A DNA stretch of 64,000 nt, taken from the NCBI GenBank assembly GCA_000711775.1, contig ARYC01000288.1:62001-126000 (forward strand), written 5' to 3'. The position numbers and the translations under genes are program-made. Source of the DNA: Oxytricha trifallax (taxonomy: Eukaryota > Ciliophora > Spirotrichea > Sporadotrichida > Oxytrichidae). Below are positions 57,754-64,000 of this stretch, one piece after another (the first letter of the stretch is position 1; the number at the start of each line of letters is the position of its first letter). A model generated the notes under the pieces. It was not told the DNA's origin, made no database searches, and worked only from the letters and a program-made list of their open reading frames with translations.

Positions 57754-58228
57754 GGGGGGGGGGGAAGTTTCCTGCACGCTTTAATTTTTTTATGTTAAAT
57801 TTAATAAATTTGACATAAATTAACAAAATTAATATTTTTTTACCCATTAAATATTAAGAGCATATCGCTCATCATTGAAGTAGTTAAAGAAAATATAGTC
57901 TAACATTATAAAGCCATGGTAAGAAAAAGAAAAATTCAATCAGAATTTCAATAAAAATCGGATAAAATATTTGGAATTTCTATAACAGAACCTATAAATA
58001 TTAGATGAAAAATGTCAGAGTTGTTGGAATCTGAAGAGAGATATTGACTATTGATTAAAAATTTAAAGTATAATTAAATGTTGAAATTAGTCCTGAAGTT
58101 AGTTGATAGTTTTTAGAAAGATTAATTTAATTAAAAAAATTAAAATTAAAAAAATTAAAAAGAGTGCAGGAAACTTCCCTAAAATTTTTTTTTTATCATA
58201 AACCGGTGCAGGAAACTTCCCCCCCCCC
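57754..58228. mobile_element. G-run element copy 2 (475 bp), 8-bp TSD
   Basis: Same ends as 2340-3518 (G run then AAGTTTCCTGCAC, and inverse). Internally similar over both flanks, without the 660-bp insertion of copy 1. AAAATTAC duplicated on both sides. Sits directly against the outer repeat of the Rep-bearing element. Confidence 0.85.
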
Positions 58229-58294
58229 AAAATTACTATTGATAAAATAGATAAAAATAGGAAATTTGGGAAATACAAATAGAATTTAAATATA

Positions 58295-58557
58295 AAAACC
58301 CTTTAGTCAATTAAGAATAGAGATTAGGGATTAAGAATTATAAAATCAAAATTAAATTATTAATGGCGTAAATTATTAAAGTTTTGGCTAATTATTAAAA
58401 CCATTGGTTCGAATAATTGTGTCTATAAAATAAACCAATCAGGGTGAGTAAATTTGTTTTTTGCCTAATTATATATAATTTCAGCCAATTATAGTAGATT
58501 TTTAATTTCTTTATTTTTTATCCCCAATCTTCATTCTTATTTGACTAACGGGGTTTA
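58295..58557. mobile_element. MITE in left repeat of the Rep element, TA duplication
   Basis: 263 bp absent from the right repeat. Ends AAAACCCTTTAGTCAA and its imperfect inverse TTGACTAACGGGGTTT, flanked by TA, as in Tc1/mariner-type MITEs. No ORF. Confidence 0.75.
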
Positions 58558-58647
58558 TTATTAATCCTAATTGCCTCTAATTAAAAACCCTAGTAGATTA
58601 AATTTGGTTCACTTTACTTGGAATTAGATTTGGCTTCCAAAATCATT

Positions 58648-58800
58648 TTTGACACCTTTGACACCCTGGCCTAATATTTTTCCCCCTGTATTATAGAGCG
58701 ATTTGACACCTTTGACAAAAGCCTGATTATTAAAATTTAATTATCAAAGATATATAGTAAATTAATTAACTTAAACTATGACACCTTTGACACCTGTCAA
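58648..58800. repeat. iteron-like TTTGACACC repeats, left
   Basis: TTTGACACC or GACACCTTTGACACC motifs occur at about 58648-58665, 58699-58720 and 58779-58797, with the inverse set in the right repeat at about 60354-60375, 60434-60452 and 60488-60505. Short direct repeats like these are what Rep proteins of CRESS viruses bind at their origins. Confidence 0.6.
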
Positions 58801-58863
58801 ATTTATCTTGCTTTTGACATGTGTGATAGTATTTACAAATATTAACAATTAAATAAACATTTA

Positions 58864-60230
58864 GATGGATGGAGAATGTAATCCATATATTGTGAAGTTG
58901 AACTGCTATATATTATTACTTGATGGTAAAAAATAGCTTTAGACATACTCATTTGTACCAAGCTGAATATCCATTTGCCCTGAAAACTCTGAAAAAGTCG
59001 TGCAGGAGATTTAATCAATCAACTAAAAGATTCAGTACGTGGGAGTGTATCAGGATGTTGACAATCAAAGAACTTTTATAGAATTTTAGTGCTATCCTAT
59101 AACCTAATGCCTCCATCGCAGTCATTTCAAAGGGGATAAAAGCACTGGGAAAAAGATTTTGATGAAGCTGGGAATTTAAATCAAATATGTTGAGGAAAAA
59201 AGCATCCAAGACATACTATGCTAGTCACTCAATTTATTTCAAATAGCCTGGACAATCCTAAATTGAGTGCCGAGAAAGAAAGGCTTAGCACTAATAGTAA
59301 AAAAATATCACAAAAACTTAATATTAGTCCAGCAAGACCAAGCAAGAGATGCTAGTAGAATTCATCAAGCTTGTAAAAATGGAGAAATCTTAGAAAATGA
59401 ATATGTTAAACTACTTTTGGAAAAACGAAAGTGATATAGTTCAAATTTCAGCGATAAACTTAAAGAAGAGATTGATTTTAATAAATCTATGAGGAACTGG
59501 TCTAATACAAAGAAAATCAATCCCATTACTAGAATCTTTGCAAACTTTTGTACGAAGAAATGATCCAGAATACAGTTATACTTAGCCACTTGAACAATCA
59601 AAATTGGAAGAATGGGGTTATGCTCAAGCTTTAGATGCCTTGTACAAGGTCATAATCGCAAAGGAGGATCCAAGAAAATGCTGCGTGTGGCTTTATGGGG
59701 CAGCAGATACAGGAAAATCAACAATGAATAGAATGCTCCACCGGATGTTTATGTGTGATGTTCTATTGGAGGACCAATCAAACTTTAAGCTTCAAGTTGT
59801 ACCAATTAAATTCTAGCCACAGGTTGTACTAATGGACGAGATGAACAATCAGCACTTTTTAGATGCGACAGAATAGTGAAGATGAAGAGATTACTGGAAG
59901 GATAGGCCTACTCCACTGAGACAAACTATGGAGAGGTACAATTAGAATACGTAGATTCAGCAGTGGATATTACAACAAATTCAATGCCCTTAGAGTAACT
60001 TAATAAGATCGATCAGGAAGTATTTTAGTCAAGATGCCATCTAATCTTACTGAGCGAGGTGCAGAGGCAAGCCGATAAATCTATACCATTCAACATGTTA
60101 GAGTTAGAAAAATACTTTATAACGAGACTAAAAGAAGAGAGAACCATGCTTTAGATGCCGTAAGAGGAAGAGATCATTGATATTGAAGAGAGAGCAAATT
60201 AGGAAAACCTATAGTCAGAGTGAGAAAATT
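58864..60230 (+). pseudogene. CRESS-type Rep: HUH endonuclease plus SF3 helicase (fossil)
   Basis: Plus-strand gene between the inverted repeats, readable with TAA/TAG as Gln. The N-terminal part (about 59010-59160) resembles the Rep nuclease domain (YVGVYQDVDNQ...FIEFQ...HFKGDKSTGK). The C-terminal part (about 59604-60080) has superfamily 3 helicase motifs: Walker A GAADTGKST, Walker B VVLMDEM and motif C-like TTNSMP. Rep nicks and initiates rolling-circle replication of circular ssDNA viruses and plasmids; here it is an integrated fossil, and the frame looks broken in several places. Some use of TAG/TAA in conserved stretches suggests it was adapted to, or decayed in, a ciliate-code host. 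Confidence 0.7.
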
Positions 60231-60664
60231 GATTTTAAAACTAAAACTGTTTAAATATTTCATATATGCATTACATTCTCCATCCATCTAAATGTTTATT
60301 TTATTGTTAATATTTGTAAATACTATCACACATGTCAAAAGCAAGATAAATTTGACAGGTGTCAAAGGTGTCATAGTTTAAGTTAATTAATTTACTATAT
60401 ATCTTTGATAATTAAATTTTAATAATCAGGCTTTTGTCAAAGGTGTCAAATCGCTCTATAATACAGGGGGAAAAATATTAGGCCAGGGTGTCAAAGGTGT
60501 CAAAAATGATTTTGGAAGCCAAATCTAATTCCAAGTAAAGTGAACCAAATTTAATCTACTAGGGTTTTTAATTAGAGGCAATTAGGATTAATAATATATT
60601 TAAACTCTATTTATATTTCTCAAATTTCCTATTTTTATCTATTTTATCAATATAATAGATTAAT

Positions 60665-61855
60665 ATTTTGATTTTTTGCTTTCTGCCTTAAATTTAATCT
60701 TATTTTAATTATTCATAAATTTATTTAAGTTGCCCAAAGAAATAAACTATTTTATCAGCTTTCCTTTTGCTTTCATTTGTCTTACTTTATTAATTACAAA
60801 AAAATTTTAATAATCTTTATAGAGATAAAATATTGGTATTTTATTGCTTCATTTTCAAATATTCTTCATCGCTTAAATTATTATATTTTTTGCTCAATGT
60901 TATTTATAAAGTATTTAAATTTAATTAAAAGCTTACAATCGCCACTTTAATAATAAATATTTTAAAATTTCCTGTCAATCAATTTATCTTTGTTTTTTGC
61001 TATAAAATATTATAATTATTATTGAAAAAAGCTATGAACTGTTAAATTATTTCTTTGCAGTTATCACTTTTATATATTACCATAATTTTCCATTATGCAT
61101 TATAATTTAGAAGTATATTGAAATTTTTAAATTGTCTAAATTTATTATTGTTAATAATTAATTAATTAAATTTACTCATAACTTAATAAAATTTGTTTTT
61201 TATTGTTTAGTAATTAAAAGTTTTTCCTTAATTACAAAATTTTTAAATTCTTCACATTGAAAAATATAATTTCTATTTCTCATAAATTTATACATCTTAC
61301 CTATTAATTAGACGATAATTAAATAATTTATTCTCTTTAAATTAAATAATATTAAATAAAATTATTTTACTCTATTTATTAAATCACTATTTTACTTGTT
61401 AAAAGAGTACAAAATGGAAAATGGCATATAATAATATTCTTATTGCACAAAATTTAAAAATATTTTTTTTTATAACCTATGAAACTTGCTCCTTAACTTT
61501 TTCCCAATCCTCAACGTCTTTGTTGAACTTTATTTTGCATAATTTAATAATAATAATAATAATTTCATAATAATTTAAAACTTTTTGTTATGTAAAAAAT
61601 AAATGCAAGATTTTTTTGTAAACTCATATTCAATCAATGCTTTGTTGCTAGTTTATATTTTATATTTAATATATAAAATTTCGTATTTTCATCTATCATT
61701 TATATATTTATTTTTTTAAGCTTAATAATTCAAAAAATATTTTGGTTATTAGAAATAAGTTAGTCATTTATAAATAATAAACCCAAATATAATTATATTT
61801 AGATTTATTTGCTTGCATTTTATAATCATTATTTATTAACTTACTACTTTTGATA
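60665..61855. other. AT-rich spacer
   Basis: Only an AAT run near 61545-61562. No coding signal. Confidence 0.5.
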
Positions 61856-61856
61856 T

Positions 61857-62110
61857 CTATTCTGACCAAGACCCTACCCCACCCTCCCAACCATAATAAA
61901 CTTGACCCTCCTCTCCTCCCCTTTTAATAAAACTTTTCAAAATCTATGAAAATCATATTCCTCTGCTTTTAACCATACTTTCTCTTTATAATATTCTTAC
62001 CTGAGATCATCTATAGTTATTTATTATTAAATTTGATAAGTTTCACTACAAGAGTCGACTTTTATTGGTACATGCTTCTATAGGAAAACATTTGAAATTG
62101 CAATTATTTT
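61857..62110 (+). mobile_element. orphan arm of a foldback element
   Basis: Starts TATTCTGACCAAGACCCT like the FB3 inner end, with a C-rich block (CTACCCCACCCTCCC), then GATAAGTTTCACTACAAG with GTCGACTTTTATTGG and TATAGGAAAACATTT, all parallel to FB3 at 46757-47000. No inverted partner in the remaining window. Solo arm or truncated copy. Confidence 0.65.
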
Positions 62111-64000
62111 TTAAAGTGTAATTAATATTATTTTGATTATTTCTATTAATAACCTTACACAAGTCTTTTTAAAGGATTATATAAGAATTTTTAACTTGTA
62201 AGAAATGTCTTCTTAAATCTTTATTAATAATAAAAACAATTATAAGCTTAAGAGTAATTTTTAAATGATAAATATTTGTAAAATCACAATTAAATTCAAT
62301 CTGTCGAAGTAGTGAAAAAATCGTGAATATTGTTTAAATATATAGAATTCTATAATATAAATATTTTTAATCTTTTTAAAAATATTTATTAGGAATTAGC
62401 TTGATTAATAATATAATTAGATATAATTGTAAATTAAATTATTTATACTTATTTATTTATTTTCTACTTGATCCCATTAATATTATTTATATTTTATATT
62501 TTTATCTTTAAGTATGTTTATTAATTTTAAATAATCGAAATGAAGCTTACTTTAAATCAATGCTATGTTTCATTTATTCCTAAGTATAAATATGAATAAT
62601 ATAAAAATAATATTCTATTAAAAGTATCAAATATTTAAAATTATCAAATATATATGTATAAAATAAATTAATTAATAAAAATATAAAACAGTGAATAAAT
62701 TACATTCATTTGAGCAGAAAAGTAATTTGATAAAATAATGAGTTTTAAAATAAAATAATTAAAAATAGAATGATAAATGAAATATATAATAGAAATGAGC
62801 GCTAGTAATAAAAATATAATATTTATCACTTGCCCCCATTTTAAATATAATTAATTAAGAATCAAGTAAATTTATTAAAAATAATTATAATTATGTTTGG
62901 AAAGTGATTTATTTATAATTTTAATGTATTTTAAGCATTTAAATATTATCAATTTTTTTCCCTATTTAGACTGAAGGAATATAATATATTTTTAATTAAG
63001 AAGGGGTATGCCTTTCAATGACCTATAATAAAAATAAATATATTATTTTTATTGATTATATAAATTACTTTTGAATTAGTGATTAGCCTTTTTATTTAGT
63101 GCAACCTTATATTAGTTTGTTATTTATAATTATTTTACATGCTGCACACTGTATCTTATCAAATATTTTATACCACTTTAATTGATCTAGAAAATAAATC
63201 AGTAACAAAAAATAATGCTAAATATCAAAGAGTTTAATCATTTCACAAAGTGTTTTCAAAAAATAAGCCAGATCGATTATCACTATTGGATACTCTTAAA
63301 ACTATTGTTCTATAAATTTCTAATAAACTTACATCGCATTAAAAAAGGATTTTAAAACTTTTAATTGGATTTATAAAGAATGAGAGACGGATTTTTTGTC
63401 TTTTTATTCGAATCTTAAAAAACTTCAATCTATTGAGCTTATTTCTTTAAAAACTTCGATTCTTATATGTTTTTCTTTAATATTAATAGAAATATATGAC
63501 TTGATAATCTTGAATGTATTAATAATATAAGACTTTGAATAAAAGGCATATAAAAAACATTAGATTTGTTAAAAACTAGAATTTAAATTATAAGTTTAGA
63601 TAGCAAAATAATGATGCTTTATACCATTTTTATTGAATTCGAATCTCAATTAATGTTTTTGATATTTAATATTCTAAATTATTTGATTAATTTTTAAATA
63701 AGTATTATAATCTCAAATAATTTCACTTACTCCTTTTCTTAATTTATTTAATTTTATAATTTGCATTAACTAATATTATTTATATTATGAAAATTTTAAC
63801 AAATAATTTACTTTTTTTATCATTAGCAACTTTTATAAAATATTTTGGTATTTCTCAAATATATATTATTGTTTTCTTTATTTATTAAGTATTGAGAAAA
63901 AACTTTGTTTAAACAAAAGTATTAATGTTTATAAAATTATTTTAAAGATTTATGGCGAATAAAGACGATTAAAGCGATATAATACACCCAAAAAATTCTG
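62111..64000. other. AT-rich DNA without recognised features
   Basis: No coding island, inverted repeat or transposon end seen on either strand. Confidence 0.5.

Larger units (their letters stand above)
58237..60660. mobile_element. fossil Rep-bearing element (CRESS-type) in long inverted repeats
   Basis: About 2.4 kb. Long terminal inverted repeats of about 390-400 bp: 58237-58294 plus 58558-58891 on the left, 60262-60660 on the right. The left repeat is interrupted by a MITE (58295-58557). The centre encodes a replication protein of the circular Rep-encoding ssDNA virus type (HUH endonuclease plus SF3 helicase). Treated as a virus-like fossil. It looks broken, with several interruptions, but the two repeats are still very similar, which suggests moderate age or repeat homogenisation. 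A Rep gene in a TIR-bounded linear element is unusual. Confidence 0.7.

Noticed and set aside
58395-58415. GGTTCGAAT as a tRNA T-loop
   Set aside because: No acceptor stem or anticodon arm around it, and it lies inside a MITE.

Overview
The window looks like micronuclear (germline) DNA of a stichotrich/oxytrichid ciliate of the Oxytricha type. It is very AT-rich. Coding stretches stay open only if TAA and TAG are read as glutamine, with TGA as stop. It also carries several TBE (telomere-bearing element) transposons, which end in C4A4C4 telomere-like repeats and are a hallmark of Oxytricha germline DNA. Open frames computed with the standard code therefore break nearly every gene here; coordinates below come from reading with the ciliate code. 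Host genes appear as short coding islands (macronuclear-destined segments, MDSs) separated by AT-rich DNA that would be deleted (IESs), so most edges are approximate.

Region by region. 1-2.1 kb: AT-rich, at most weak coding traces. 2.08-16.89 kb: one large plus-strand locus, recognisable from about 12.5 kb on as the PIKK-family scaffold TRRAP/Tra1 of histone acetyltransferase complexes. One of its exons is split by a transposon with 8-bp target duplications, and its 3' part is cut by a 4.1-kb TBE. A GC-rich island of unknown origin lies at about 6.5-6.9 kb. 16.89-21.01 kb: complete TBE (transposase, opposite-strand 22-kDa-type ORF, zinc-finger/kinase ORF). 21.4-21.95 kb: small minus-strand gene. 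22.3-23.8 kb: a second GC-rich island of unknown origin. 24.0-25.95 kb: Lgl/tomosyn-like WD40 gene. 26.24-36.76 kb: three TBEs abutting head-on, two truncated and one complete. 37.6-43.7 kb: pieces of a cysteine-rich/cadherin-like membrane protein gene, one piece on the opposite strand inside the loop of a 2.3-kb palindrome. 43.9-49.0 kb: a dense set of foldback elements and MITEs, with two small minus-strand coding islands. 49.62-53.97 kb: an older TBE interrupted by a foldback element. 54.4-57.7 kb: another foldback, a minus-strand coding fragment and a shrunken TBE relic. 57.75-60.66 kb: a second copy of the 8-bp-duplication element next to a fossil element with a CRESS-type Rep/SF3 helicase gene inside long inverted repeats carrying iteron-like TTTGACACC repeats. 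60.7-64.0 kb: AT-rich, with one orphan foldback arm.

How it fits together. In these ciliates TBE transposases are known to take part in removing germline-limited DNA. Here TBEs and other transposons sit between, and inside, segments of host genes, where they must be removed for the macronuclear gene to work. Two findings stand out. First, a non-TBE element lies inside a TRRAP exon so that precise removal at its 8-bp duplication keeps the host frame open. Second, a family of C-rich palindromic elements appears at least five times in about 21 kb, one of them enclosing an inverted coding segment.
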